Shown here in pieces: positions 6,551-17,028 of a stretch of DNA of 64,000 bases. Positions within the stretch are counted from its first letter, which is position 1. Every line of letters begins with the position of its first letter. The position numbers were made by a program, and so were the translations under genes. Source of the DNA: Colwellia sp. MB3u-41 (GTDB taxonomy: Bacteria; Pseudomonadota; Gammaproteobacteria; Enterobacterales; Alteromonadaceae). The stretch covers positions 186,001-250,000 of the forward strand of contig NZ_JACGUT010000047.1 of NCBI RefSeq assembly GCF_014076845.1, written 5' to 3'. A model generated the notes under the pieces. That model ran no database searches, was not told the DNA's origin, and saw nothing but the letters and a program-made list of their open reading frames with translations.

Positions 6551-6644
6551 CAACGCCCAATTAGCGGGTTAAAAATTGTGGGATAAGCTTGAGCGAAGTG
6601 GAACTAGCCAACTGTAATTTGTCACGCTTGAACAGTTTGTTAGC
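6551..6644 (-). repeat. attC-like site 14, last in the array
   Basis: Begins AACGCCCAATTAGCGGG and ends TTTGTTAGC. Arms AAAAATTGTGGGATAAGC and GAACTAGCCAACTGTAATTTG are partly paired. No gene precedes it on the minus strand, so it belongs to a gene-less or decayed cassette. Confidence 0.55.
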
Positions 6645-7569
6645 AGTAGTGTTAATTAAGAACACAAAAACCACCGACAACACTCAAAGTAAATGGATGA
6701 ATGGAAGTGATATGTAACAAAATACATCTACACTTAATAATACATAAAAAATAACAATATATAAACAAAAAAGTCACAATTAAAAATAAAGGAAATAAAC
6801 ATTATAAATTATATTGATATGTTCTCTAAGCTAATGTCAGGAGAGCACATAGTTTGAAAATAAAACAGACTTAGGATATGAACAACTGAGTAGATAATAC
6901 AGCTAATAACTTTACTCATCTGCTATTTTAGTTATCAGTGAACTTTACAAAAAAATAAGCTTATAAATATTCAGTGGCTATTTTAAGTACACTCTAAATT
7001 TACGTTTAAAAACTCAAATAAAACTGTGAATTATGATTTATTTTTCAGGCTAGTTAATGACATTGATGCGCACAAAGTGAACATTAAAATATTGTTAATA
7101 AAATTCAAAGAAATAAAAAAGCTTTAGTAAAGAACTTTATTGTTCATTAAACAAGTTATTTGTATTACTCTCAGGTGTATAAATAACTTTGTTCGATATC
7201 ATCACAGAAGGTGTAGCAGTTAACTAGTCTTGGCCAAGCTTTAAATTTTCCAACTGAGATACCTTTTATTAGTAGGCCAAATTAACCATTCCACTACAAT
7301 TTTGATTTTCGTCCAGCATTGACTATTTTGGTATCGTTAATCATGATTTTTCATCCTAAAGCATAAAATTCATTTAGCCGTCTAAATAGCTAAATCAATA
7401 AAGTTGCTTTATGATCGTTCTAAACATGATGCACGATTTATTTACAATAATTTAATGAGCTTGAGGAATAGGTAACCGTTAATATAAAGGCAAAATTGAA
7501 GATTGATATAAAAAGTAGTGCTTAACGATTATGGGGAATTATTAATTTTTTAGTCTAAAGTCATTTACT
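6645..7569. other. Gene-poor stretch between cassette array and polB
   Basis: About 920 very AT-rich bases with no open frame of convincing length on either strand. No integrase motif, attI or insertion sequence could be recognised. A minus-strand stretch at about 7200-7350 gives short open segments broken by stops (start MINDTKIVNAGRKSKL, then VGKFKAWPRLVNCYTF) that may be decayed coding sequence of unknown origin. This is where an integron integrase gene would be expected from the cassette direction. Confidence 0.5.
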
Positions 7570-10086
7570 TCAAAACAACCCCATTTGGTTACTGGTTATT
7601 GCATCAAAGTCTTTACCTATAAAGGGCAATATATCATTAGCAATGGGTTTTATTTGTTTCTCTACATAAAAGTCATAATCAAGTTTGCTCTCGTTGTATT
7701 CTAAAGGCTGTACGCCATCAAGAGTGATAACATATCGAATAGTTCTTCTGTTAGTGTATTTAGGCTTTTTGCCCTCTCCCTCTAGTTTGCTGTTTGCAAT
7801 TAAGGCTGCTTTAACATGTGGTGGTGTATTCACGTAATCGGGCAAGCTACGTCTAATCTTTTTCTTATAGATAAGTTTGTCATCATGAAGGCCTTGCTTT
7901 AGTTCATCGACTATATTTTTGATATAATCGTCAACAGGGTCTTCATTAAATATTAGCCGGTAAAGTTCTTGCTGAAATATCTTACTAAGCTCTGTCCAAT
8001 CACTTCTAACCGTTTCTAGACCTTTAAAGAGTAGCTTTCCATTGACTACACCTGCATAGCGTTTTTTAGTACCTACTTTACTTTGTTCTTTAACCGCTTC
8101 TTGTCCGCGAATAGTCGGCATTAAAAATTGACTAAAATGGGTTTCAAACTCAATTTCAAGTTGGCTTTCTATTGAAAACTCTTCTTTGAGCGTTGCTTGC
8201 CACCGAACATTAATCTTATCTTGTAACGATTTACCTAAGACTTGGCATTGCTCGGCTGTTTTATCTTCATCAACATGAACAAAAATTGAATCGGTATCGC
8301 CATAAATCACCTGATAACCATCATTTTCCAGCCACAGCGAAGTCGTCTTTAATAATTCATGGCTACGCTTGGTAATCGAGCCCGATAAACGGGGATCAAA
8401 GAACCGACAACCTGTTGAACCTAGTACGCCATAAAATGAATTCATAATAATTTTTATTGCTTGCGACAAGGCCGAATTTTTATCTTTTTTAGCGATATCT
8501 CGCTCTAACCAAAGTTCGTTAATAATGTCAGGTAAGAAGTGTTTATCTCTAGAAAAATAAGCACCATCAAAGCCTTTAATGCTGTTTTTGGGTGATTTTA
8601 GTCCTTCAATCAAACCCATAGGATCAATATTAAAACTTCGAATAATAGAGGGGTAAAGACTTTTAAAATCAAGTACGAGCACATTCTTATATAACCCTGG
8701 GACGGAGTCCATCACATAACCGCCTGGGGAAACCAGCCCTTGCAAACCATCACCCATATTGGGCGCAACATAGCCACTACGATGAAGTTTAGGTAAATAT
8801 AAGTTAGTAAACGCGGCAACAGATCCGCCAATTCTGTCTATTGACAAGCCCGTTAATTTTGCGCGTAAGCGGGTGAATTCAAGTAATAAAGACTGTTCAA
8901 AAATGAGCGTAACTAAACGACAATCTTCAAGGTTATAAGCGGCAAGGGCAAGTTTGTCATGATGAAAGTTGTCGTTTATTTCTTGTATTCGATTTTCAAC
9001 ATCATCGACTTTCTTTCCTTTGCCTAATAAGGCATTCGCGACAAAGTCGAGAGAAAAACTAGCAAAATTATAGGTGGCATTTTTGAGTAAATCAATGCCA
9101 TCAAGTACCACTCTGCCAGCGACATCAATAAATTTTTGTTCATTTTGGCTCCCCCCTGCAGATCGGGTACGCCACCGTGGCGACTGGTAATTACGGCCAA
9201 TGTTAAAGGCAATGTTGTGGATATCGCAACGTTTTTGTAATAAATTAAAATCGAAATTAATGACGTTCCAGCCAATAAAGATATCAGGGTCGTGGACCCT
9301 TACCCAAGCGATAAGCGCCGTTAAAAGCGCTTGCTCATTGTCGACCCAAACGATGTGCTCAGCGATCTCGCGGGCTTCTTCATTAGATAATGTTGACTGT
9401 TTTGCTTTTGCTAAGACATTATTGTGATCCCCGATCATCAAAACACATTTTATCGGCTTACCATCAGACATTTTATGCGAATGTAAGCCAATAGAATAAA
9501 GCTCCCCGGCCATTGAACACTCAATATCAAGTGATACCATAGTTAACGCAATATCATCAAGTAACTGAGTCTTATTCGTTGCACGGCATTTGTCACTATA
9601 AAAGGTAGCAAAGTTAGTCTGTGAATACTGTTTGGCAGATTCGGTTATCGATAAAGCTGTTAACCGAGGGATAAATTCAATACCAGCGGTAATAAAGCGC
9701 TCCATTAAAAAGCGTTCATCGGGGCGAAAATCGTCTTCGTAGCATTTTATCTGGGCTTGTTTTAAAATATCGCGTGCGCGATAGAATTCACGCATCGTTG
9801 AAAAATAAAAGCCACTGACGAGTTGCTGATTAAAGGTTTTAAGCGCAAGCGGGGTAACTTTAGCCGTTACTATTCGCTGCTCCGACAGGAGACTTTGCGC
9901 GTGTACTTGCTGCGTTTGTTCAACAAAAAATAATGCCTGTTGATTTTGCACAATAACATTAACAGCACCTTGGAGGGTTTTAACCCATAAAGACAATTCG
10001 ATACCTTGTTTGGTATCATAGGCTTGACGGGTTAATAAAAAGCCATAATTCAAGCTAGGCGTTAATTTTTCTACAGTTAATGACAT
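7570..10086 (-). CDS. polB: DNA polymerase II (family B)
   Basis: 838 residues, somewhat longer than the roughly 780 of E. coli Pol II. The proofreading domain shows Exo I (SLDIEC, D187/E189), Exo II (GWNVINFDF, D279) and Exo III (YNLEDC, 384-389). Polymerase motif A is DFKSLYPSII (473-482), motif B QAIKIIMNSFYG (from 542) and motif C YGDTDS (595-600). All catalytic aspartates are present. The protein ends in QMGLF, a sliding-clamp binding motif. In E. coli it is an SOS polymerase for restart and translesion synthesis. A canonical LexA box lies 34 bases upstream, shared with divergent dinG. Confidence 0.96.
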   Translation of the reverse strand: MSLTVEKLTPSLNYGFLLTRQAYDTKQGIELSLWVKTLQGAVNVIVQNQQALFFVEQTQQVHAQSLLSEQRIVTAKVTPLALKTFNQQLVSGFYFSTMREFYRARDILKQAQIKCYEDDFRPDERFLMERFITAGIEFIPRLTALSITESAKQYSQTNFATFYSDKCRATNKTQLLDDIALTMVSLDIECSMAGELYSIGLHSHKMSDGKPIKCVLMIGDHNNVLAKAKQSTLSNEEAREIAEHIVWVDNEQALLTALIAWVRVHDPDIFIGWNVINFDFNLLQKRCDIHNIAFNIGRNYQSPRWRTRSAGGSQNEQKFIDVAGRVVLDGIDLLKNATYNFASFSLDFVANALLGKGKKVDDVENRIQEINDNFHHDKLALAAYNLEDCRLVTLIFEQSLLLEFTRLRAKLTGLSIDRIGGSVAAFTNLYLPKLHRSGYVAPNMGDGLQGLVSPGGYVMDSVPGLYKNVLVLDFKSLYPSIIRSFNIDPMGLIEGLKSPKNSIKGFDGAYFSRDKHFLPDIINELWLERDIAKKDKNSALSQAIKIIMNSFYGVLGSTGCRFFDPRLSGSITKRSHELLKTTSLWLENDGYQVIYGDTDSIFVHVDEDKTAEQCQVLGKSLQDKINVRWQATLKEEFSIESQLEIEFETHFSQFLMPTIRGQEAVKEQSKVGTKKRYAGVVNGKLLFKGLETVRSDWTELSKIFQQELYRLIFNEDPVDDYIKNIVDELKQGLHDDKLIYKKKIRRSLPDYVNTPPHVKAALIANSKLEGEGKKPKYTNRRTIRYVITLDGVQPLEYNESKLDYDFYVEKQIKPIANDILPFIGKDFDAITSNQMGLF

Positions 10087-10119
10087 TAATTATTTTAATT
10101 CGTTGCGGATAACGATAAA

Positions 10120-10135
10120 CTGTTAATATATACAG
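10120..10135. promoter_or_regulatory. LexA (SOS) box shared by polB and dinG
   Basis: CTGTTAATATATACAG fits the gammaproteobacterial LexA consensus CTGT-N8-ACAG exactly. It lies 34 bases before the polB start and 79 bases before the dinG start, in the only space between the two divergent genes. Both are LexA targets in E. coli, so SOS control of both is very likely. Confidence 0.85.
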
Positions 10136-10214
10136 CAGTATATACTCATCCTATTTGAAGATACAGGATTCAGCCTATTTAACTGGAATGTGTATATAAC
10201 CTAATGAACCCTAA

Positions 10215-12344
10215 ATGGCTAACAGCATGCTAAGCGATAAAATTAAAGTAGCAATTCGCACATCGTATAAAACCATTGGTGAAAATTTAGAAAACTTTCA
10301 TCCAAGAAAACAGCAAACTTTTTTGATTGCCGAAATAGCTAAAACTTTTGCGGGAGAATACGATAAAGCGCGCAAAATTATTATCATAGAAGCCGGCACC
10401 GGTACGGGTAAATCCTTGGCTTATTCATTAGGCGCTATTCCGTTAGCGATGTCACGTCAAAAAAAGGTCTGTATTTCTACTGCAACAGTTGCGCTACAAG
10501 AACAATTAGTGGATAAAGATTTACCCTTCTTAAAGAAACATTCAGGCTTAGATTTTAATTTTACCTTAGTCAAAGGTCGCCAACGCTATGTTTGTCGGCA
10601 AAAATTAGCGCTTGCTGTGAGTCAAGACGATTCACCTCAGGCCGGTTTCACCTTTGCGCAAAAACCTAATGCCATGGATATAAAGCTATTACATCATTTA
10701 CATAAAGCGTTAACGGATAATAAATGGCAAGGCGATCTAGATTCTTGGGCTGACCCTATCCCTCATCATTTATGGCAACAAATTCAATGTGACAAACACA
10801 GTTGTTTAAAACATTTAGCCGATCACACCCATTGCCCTTTTCATAAAGCGCGAGAAACCATGGAGTCTGCCGATGTGTTGGTCATTAACCATAGTTTATT
10901 ACTGGCTGATTTAGAGCTTGGTGGAGGTGTTATTTTACCCTCGCCAGAAGACACTTTTTACGTTATTGACGAAGCACATCATCTGCCTAAAGTAACCCGT
11001 GATCATTCAAGTGCGAATGTTGCCATTAAAGGTGCTATTGATTGGCTAACTAAGTTAAAAGAAACCGGCGATAAAATGGCAAAATTAATAAAGTCGACTT
11101 CGGCCATTTCACCCTCGTTAAAGTTAGGGGACGATTGCCAAGATTTATTAATGGAAATGCAAAAAGTAGCGAGCTTTATCGAAAACAATCAGGCGTTATA
11201 TTTCAATGAAAAAGCTAAAGAAAATAGCCGTTTCTCTCGTGATGACGAGGCGGCATTATATCGTTTTGAAAACGGAATCGTTCCACCGAACTTAAAAAAC
11301 TCAGCTAAAGATTTAGCAGAGCTCAGTAAAAAATGTTTAGGACATTGCAACAAACTCTATAATTTATTGATGGAGTCAGTGAAAGACGGGGAGTGTAAAA
11401 TGTTTGTTGCCGAGCCCTTACTTGCAGAAGCGGGTTTTATGATCCAACGATTAGAAAATTTCAACTCGCTATGGAAAATGTATGCCAAAACAGACAGTGA
11501 GAAAGGCGCTCCAATGGCAAGGTGGTTCGAAAAACTGACAGGCAAACGTAGTGACTTTTTAGTGTCGGCTTCCCCTATTGAAGTGGGCTTTACCCTTGAA
11601 GATATTCTCTGGTCAAAATGTGAAGGGGCGGTATTATGTTCAGCCACTATTTTAGCATTGAATTCGTTTGAGCATTTTCGACGCCAGGTCGGTTTACAAA
11701 CGAATGATGGCACCCAATATCAAAAAGTCGACTCACCGTTTGATTATCAAAACAATGCGCAACTTGTTATCGCTAAAATGAAAAATGAGCCAAGTAGCCC
11801 TCAGTTCACCGATGAATTAATTAATGAGTTACCAGCATTAATTAAGCAAGAAAAAGCCTGTTTAGTGCTATTTTCTTCGTATTGGCAAATGGAACAAGTC
11901 GCTAAAGCCTTACGAGAGCAGCACAAAATGGAGATTCTAGTTCAGGGTGAGCAGTCACGTCAGCATATAATAGAGGCCCATAGAAAGCGCTGTGATGAAG
12001 ATAAAACCAGTATCATTTTTGGCACGCAAAGTTTTTCTGAAGGTTTAGATTTACCAGGTAAATATTTAACGAATTTAATTATTACTAAATTACCGTTTTC
12101 TGTTCCTACCTCTCCGGTTGAAGAAGCCCAAGCTGAGTACATTACCACTAAAGGGGGGAATCCTTTTATGTCAATTTCGGTACCAGAAACATCAAAAAAA
12201 CTAATTCAAGCAACAGGACGTTTACTGCGCAATGAAAAAGATACCGGTATTATCACCTTAATGGATAAACGTTTAGTCACCAAACGATACGGTAAACAAT
12301 TACTTGATTCTTTACCCCCATATCGAATTATTTCAAAAGGATAA
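10215..12344 (+). CDS. dinG: ATP-dependent DNA helicase DinG
   Basis: 709 residues, close to the 716 of E. coli DinG. An XPD-like superfamily 2 helicase that unwinds DNA 5' to 3', including R-loops and forked structures. Walker A is EAGTGTGKS (59-67); the DEAH box is in VIDEAHH. Cysteines C127, C192, C197 and C207 sit where the 4Fe-4S cluster is bound. The C-terminal helicase part has SFSEGLDLPG and QATGRLLRN. Neither the ATG at 10215 nor that at 10227 has a clear ribosome site; 10215 is used. The rluE start follows after three bases. Confidence 0.95.
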   Translation: MANSMLSDKIKVAIRTSYKTIGENLENFHPRKQQTFLIAEIAKTFAGEYDKARKIIIIEAGTGTGKSLAYSLGAIPLAMSRQKKVCISTATVALQEQLVDKDLPFLKKHSGLDFNFTLVKGRQRYVCRQKLALAVSQDDSPQAGFTFAQKPNAMDIKLLHHLHKALTDNKWQGDLDSWADPIPHHLWQQIQCDKHSCLKHLADHTHCPFHKARETMESADVLVINHSLLLADLELGGGVILPSPEDTFYVIDEAHHLPKVTRDHSSANVAIKGAIDWLTKLKETGDKMAKLIKSTSAISPSLKLGDDCQDLLMEMQKVASFIENNQALYFNEKAKENSRFSRDDEAALYRFENGIVPPNLKNSAKDLAELSKKCLGHCNKLYNLLMESVKDGECKMFVAEPLLAEAGFMIQRLENFNSLWKMYAKTDSEKGAPMARWFEKLTGKRSDFLVSASPIEVGFTLEDILWSKCEGAVLCSATILALNSFEHFRRQVGLQTNDGTQYQKVDSPFDYQNNAQLVIAKMKNEPSSPQFTDELINELPALIKQEKACLVLFSSYWQMEQVAKALREQHKMEILVQGEQSRQHIIEAHRKRCDEDKTSIIFGTQSFSEGLDLPGKYLTNLIITKLPFSVPTSPVEEAQAEYITTKGGNPFMSISVPETSKKLIQATGRLLRNEKDTGIITLMDKRLVTKRYGKQLLDSLPPYRIISKG

Positions 12345-12347
12345 ACT

Positions 12348-12992
12348 GTGACTGATTTCACTAAAACGATAAAAGCGTCAAACTCAACCAATCGTCGACT
12401 ATCGAAGAGCCGTTCATTAAAAGAAGTTAAGCCTCGCCCTGCTCCTGCCGATAGAGTTTTGGTCCTTTTTAATAAACCGTTTGATGTGCTCTCACAATTT
12501 ACTGACGACCAACAGCGTAAAACCTTAAAAGACTTTATTCCGGTAAAAGATGTCTATGCAGCGGGCCGTTTAGACCGTGACAGTGAAGGATTATTGTTAC
12601 TAACAAACGATGGAAAATTGCAACATAAACTGGCTAACCCAAAAGAAAAAACCGAAAAAACCTACTGGGCACAAGTCGAGGGAGCTCCACAAGAGTCTGA
12701 CTTACAAAAGCTTCGAGAGGGTGTGGAATTAAAAGATGGTAAAACCTTACCTGCACACGTAAAAATAATCGCCGAGCCAGATCTTTGGCCACGCAACCCG
12801 CCGATTAGAGAACGGGCGAGTATTCCAACCACTTGGCTGAGCATCGCTATTACGGAAGGAAGGAATAGACAAGTCCGCAGAATGACTGCGGCTATTAATT
12901 TCCCAACACTACGACTTATTCGTTACCGCATAGGCAAATATACCCTTAATGGTATCGAAAATGGTCATTACCAACAAATTAAAGGTGAATAA
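12348..12992 (+). CDS. rluE: 23S rRNA pseudouridine synthase RluE
   Basis: 214 residues. A RsuA-family synthase that in E. coli makes pseudouridine 2457 of 23S rRNA. The catalytic motif [10 protein letters not shown] carries Asp76. [19 protein letters not shown] and [12 protein letters not shown] are characteristic of RluE rather than RsuA or RluB. The basic 30-residue N-terminal tail also occurs in E. coli RluE. The start is GTG with AAAAGGA upstream, just after the dinG stop. The downstream order nudJ-mnmA-hflD-purB matches E. coli. Confidence 0.93.
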   Translation: MTDFTKTIKASNSTNRRLSKSRSLKEVKPRPAPADRVLVLFNKPFDVLSQFTDDQQRKTLKDFIPVKDVYAAGRLDRDSEGLLLLTNDGKLQHKLANPKEKTEKTYWAQVEGAPQESDLQKLREGVELKDGKTLPAHVKIIAEPDLWPRNPPIRERASIPTTWLSIAITEGRNRQVRRMTAAINFPTLRLIRYRIGKYTLNGIENGHYQQIKGE

Positions 12993-12996
12993 GATA

Positions 12997-13497
12997 ATGA
13001 CGTTAACCGTTGATAGCATCAATAACGCGCATGGTGAAAATCAATTTAAACCCAACGCCACAGTTGCTGCTATTATTGCTCATCAAAATAAGTTTTTATT
13101 GGTTGAAGAAATTGAAAACGGTAAAAAAGTCTTTAACCAGCCTGCTGGGCATCTAGAGGCTAATGAAAACTTAATCAGTGCTATTGAACGAGAAGTACTT
13201 GAAGAAACAGGATTAACATTAACACCTGATTACGTTTCAGGTATTTATTACTTTCACCGAGCTGAAATTAATCTTTACTACCTGCGTTTTTGTTTTGTTA
13301 TCGAACTTAATGAATTTCTGCAAAGTTCCCCACAAGATGATGAGATTATTGCCACTCATTGGCTAACCTTTGAAGAAATAAGAGAAAAATCATCACAATT
13401 ACGCAGTACACTGGTTTTAGAATGCATTGAAGATTACTTATCCATTTTGAAAAGTGGAAAAAAAATATCATTATCTTCATTAAAATCCAATCTTTAA
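12997..13497 (+). CDS. nudJ: Nudix hydrolase NudJ
   Basis: 166 residues from the ATG at 12997, which has AGGTGA 8 bases upstream; earlier in-frame starts lie inside rluE. The Nudix box GHLEANENLISAIEREVLEETGL supplies the metal-binding glutamates, and the N-terminal FNQPAGH matches NudJ. E. coli NudJ removes phosphate from HMP-PP, thiamine diphosphate and some nucleoside triphosphates. Position between rluE and mnmA is conserved and supports the assignment. The 15-residue N-terminal extension before FKPN is unusual. Confidence 0.88.
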   Translation: MTLTVDSINNAHGENQFKPNATVAAIIAHQNKFLLVEEIENGKKVFNQPAGHLEANENLISAIEREVLEETGLTLTPDYVSGIYYFHRAEINLYYLRFCFVIELNEFLQSSPQDDEIIATHWLTFEEIREKSSQLRSTLVLECIEDYLSILKSGKKISLSSLKSNL

Positions 13498-13519
13498 TCT
13501 ATGCCGCAAAATCTTGACA

Positions 13520-13528
13520 TGCTATAAT
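13520..13528 (+). promoter_or_regulatory. Probable extended -10 promoter of mnmA
   Basis: TGCTATAAT is a perfect extended -10 element about 33 bases before the mnmA ATG. A TTGACA-like hexamer at 13515 overlaps it and cannot act as the -35. It suggests mnmA-hflD-purB has its own promoter inside the cluster. Confidence 0.45.
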
Positions 13529-13560
13529 TTTTCGCCTTTTTCTTTAGATTTGTAGTTTTA

Positions 13561-14712
13561 ATGTCATCACAAGTATCATCGAGCGCTGAAAGCCAAAACT
13601 CTGCGCCTAAAACCAAAGCACCATGCGACACCAAAGTTATTGTTGGAATGTCTGGCGGTGTTGACTCCTCTGTTTCTGCACACTTATTGATTGAACAAGG
13701 TTATCAAGTTGAAGGCCTGTTCATGAAAAACTGGGAAGAAGACGATACCGATGAATACTGTGCTGCTGCACAAGACTTAGAAGATGCGCAACTTGTTTGC
13801 GACAAACTCGGTATAAAACTACACACCATCAATTTCGCTACGGAATATTGGGACAATGTCTTCGAATATTTCTTGGCCGAATATAAAGCGGGCCGTACCC
13901 CTAACCCCGATATTATGTGTAACAAAGAAATCAAGTTTAAAGCCTTTTTAGAGTTTGCTTGTGAAGACTTAGACGCTGACTATATTGCGACAGGTCATTA
14001 CGTGCAACGTAAATTTATTGATGGGCAATGGGCGATGTTACGCGGTTTAGACAGTAATAAAGATCAAAGTTATTTTTTATACACGCTAAGCGACGAACAA
14101 GTTGGCCGTACCTTATTTCCCGTTGGCAATATTGAAAAGCCAGCTGTACGTGCAATTGCTGAACAAGCTGATTTAATTACCCATAATAAAAAAGACAGTA
14201 CCGGTATTTGTTTTATTGGCGAACGAAAATTTAAAGATTTTCTAGGACAATATTTACCCGCGCAGCCAGGCAAAATTGAATCCGCCGAAGGTGACGTTAT
14301 TGGCGAGCACGACGGATTAATGTATCACACACTGGGTCAACGCAAAGGTCTGCGCATTGGCGGCTTGGCGAATGCGGGTGAAGAACCTTGGTATGTGGTT
14401 GAAAAAGACTTACTGCGCAATGTGTTAATTGTCGGTCAAGGTCATAACCACCCTCGCTTATTTTCTAAGGGTTTAATCGGTAATCAGTTACATTTAGTTA
14501 ATCGTAAATCTCTTGATGCGCCAGTAAAATGTACGGTTAAAACACGCTATCGCCAAGATGATGTACCCTGCCACTTTTCACCGATGAGCGATGGTGAATA
14601 TCTAGTGATGTTTGATGAACCCCAAAGTTCAGTGACACCTGGCCAATCCGTGGTTTTTTATCAGGATAACATTTGTCTTGGTGGCGGTATCATCAACACA
14701 CTCATTCGCTAA
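13561..14712 (+). CDS. mnmA: tRNA-specific 2-thiouridylase MnmA
   Basis: 383 residues. Thiolates U34 of Lys, Glu and Gln tRNAs, taking sulfur from the Tus relay and using ATP. The PP-loop GMSGGVDSS is near residues 29-37. Catalytic cysteines are in [12 protein letters not shown] and [12 protein letters not shown]. The first 22 residues (Ser/Ala-rich, [13 protein letters not shown]) are not part of the usual fold, so translation may start later, but no better start with a ribosome site is visible. hflD follows after 35 bases, as in E. coli. Confidence 0.96.
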   Translation: MSSQVSSSAESQNSAPKTKAPCDTKVIVGMSGGVDSSVSAHLLIEQGYQVEGLFMKNWEEDDTDEYCAAAQDLEDAQLVCDKLGIKLHTINFATEYWDNVFEYFLAEYKAGRTPNPDIMCNKEIKFKAFLEFACEDLDADYIATGHYVQRKFIDGQWAMLRGLDSNKDQSYFLYTLSDEQVGRTLFPVGNIEKPAVRAIAEQADLITHNKKDSTGICFIGERKFKDFLGQYLPAQPGKIESAEGDVIGEHDGLMYHTLGQRKGLRIGGLANAGEEPWYVVEKDLLRNVLIVGQGHNHPRLFSKGLIGNQLHLVNRKSLDAPVKCTVKTRYRQDDVPCHFSPMSDGEYLVMFDEPQSSVTPGQSVVFYQDNICLGGGIINTLIR

Positions 14713-14747
14713 GTGAACGTTATAAAATAGTTGAGCACTAAATAGTT

Positions 14748-15365
14748 ATGAACAGCATAAATGAACAAACATTAACACTTGCCGCCGTTTGCCAAGTGGC
14801 TTATTGGGTACAAAAAATATCACGCAGTGGGCAAATAGACGAAGACGAACTCGCTTTGTTACTTAATAGCGTAATGATCACCTCTCCAGAAAATACCATG
14901 GAAGTTTATGGTGGTGAAATTAGCCATTTAAAAACAGGGTTAACCACGTTAGTCAACCATTTAGGTAATAAGTCAACAAACAAAGACCCTGAAATTACCC
15001 GTTATGTGGTGAGCTTACTGGGTTTAGAGCGCCGTTTAAGTAAAGATAAGATGAATGCACTCGGTGAACGTATTACCCAAAGCCAACGACAATTAGCGCA
15101 TTACGACATTATCAGTGAAACACTTGTTTCAAGCTTAGCCTCTATTTATAGCGATTTAATCAGCCCCCTTGGAACGCCAATTCAAGTAGCCGGCGATCCT
15201 ACAATATTAAAGCAAACCGTCAATCAACATAAAATACGTGCGCTTTTATTAGCGGGTATTCGTTCGAGTGTATTATGGCGACAAATTGGCGGACAACGCC
15301 GCAGTATCATATTTTCACGTTCAAAAATAGTTGAGTGTGCAGAGCAATTACTCAGAACTTGTTAA
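14748..15365 (+). CDS. hflD: HflD, high-frequency lysogenization protein homologue
   Basis: 205 residues, close to E. coli HflD (213). A helical, membrane-associated protein that in E. coli binds the phage lambda CII regulator; its housekeeping role is unclear. Recognised by length, the alpha-helical pattern, the motifs QVAYWVQKISRSGQ near the start and RALLLAGIRSSVLWRQIGG near the end, and the conserved position between mnmA and purB. Confidence 0.9.
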   Translation: MNSINEQTLTLAAVCQVAYWVQKISRSGQIDEDELALLLNSVMITSPENTMEVYGGEISHLKTGLTTLVNHLGNKSTNKDPEITRYVVSLLGLERRLSKDKMNALGERITQSQRQLAHYDIISETLVSSLASIYSDLISPLGTPIQVAGDPTILKQTVNQHKIRALLLAGIRSSVLWRQIGGQRRSIIFSRSKIVECAEQLLRTC

Positions 15366-15405
15366 ACAAATTCAAATTAGTTTTTAACCTTACTTTAAAC
15401 ATTAG

Positions 15406-16785
<1,380 letters not shown>

Positions 16786-16807
16786 TTTTATGTAGACTTA
16801 TGCTAAT

Positions 16808-16834
16808 AAAAAGGAACCTCGCGGTTCCTTTTTA
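16808..16834 (+). terminator. Rho-independent terminator after purB
   Basis: AAAAAGGAACC / GGTTCCTTTTT stem with a TCGC loop and a T tract, 22 bases after the purB stop. Confidence 0.9.
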
Positions 16835-16835
16835 T

Positions 16836-17012
16836 GTTCAGGATGAACGGTATAACGTGGTGGCATGTTAGCTCCTAGGCGTCCATGCCTTTGCGACATT
16901 AGCACATCAATGTGCAGGGATGCCATTGAACGTATATGTTCAGGCCTTTCTCAGACATCCTGTCTTTCAAGGCATTAGTCCATCCACGCACGTCGATGAA
17001 CGGTATTAATAA
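16836..17012. repeat. Intergenic repeat-like element between purB and roxA
   Basis: A GC-richer block of two diverged half-units. Shared pieces include GATGAACGGTAT (16843 and 16995) and the similar CCTTTGCGACATTAGCACATC and CTTTCAAGGCATTAGTCCATC. It holds a perfect GCACAT-CA-ATGTGC hairpin and GTTCA-GGA-TGAAC. It does not encode a plausible protein; its weak open frame merely joins roxA. It resembles dispersed intergenic repeats of Alteromonadales, which cannot be confirmed from one copy. Confidence 0.45.
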
Positions 17013-17028
17013 AGAGAGAAAAAAAATC

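Noticed and set aside
65-6644. Regularly spaced repeats taken as a CRISPR array
   Set aside because: Period is about 450 bases, each interval holds a gene with a signal peptide, and the repeats are imperfect palindromes of about 90 bases, as in attC, not 25-40-base identical repeats.
10177-10200. Second SOS-like box before dinG (CTGGAATGTGTATATA)
   Set aside because: Lacks the ACAG half; only the 10120 box fits the LexA consensus.
16936-17028. 31-residue N-terminal extension of roxA
   Set aside because: It translates the repeat-like element; the family N-terminus begins at the ATG at 17029.
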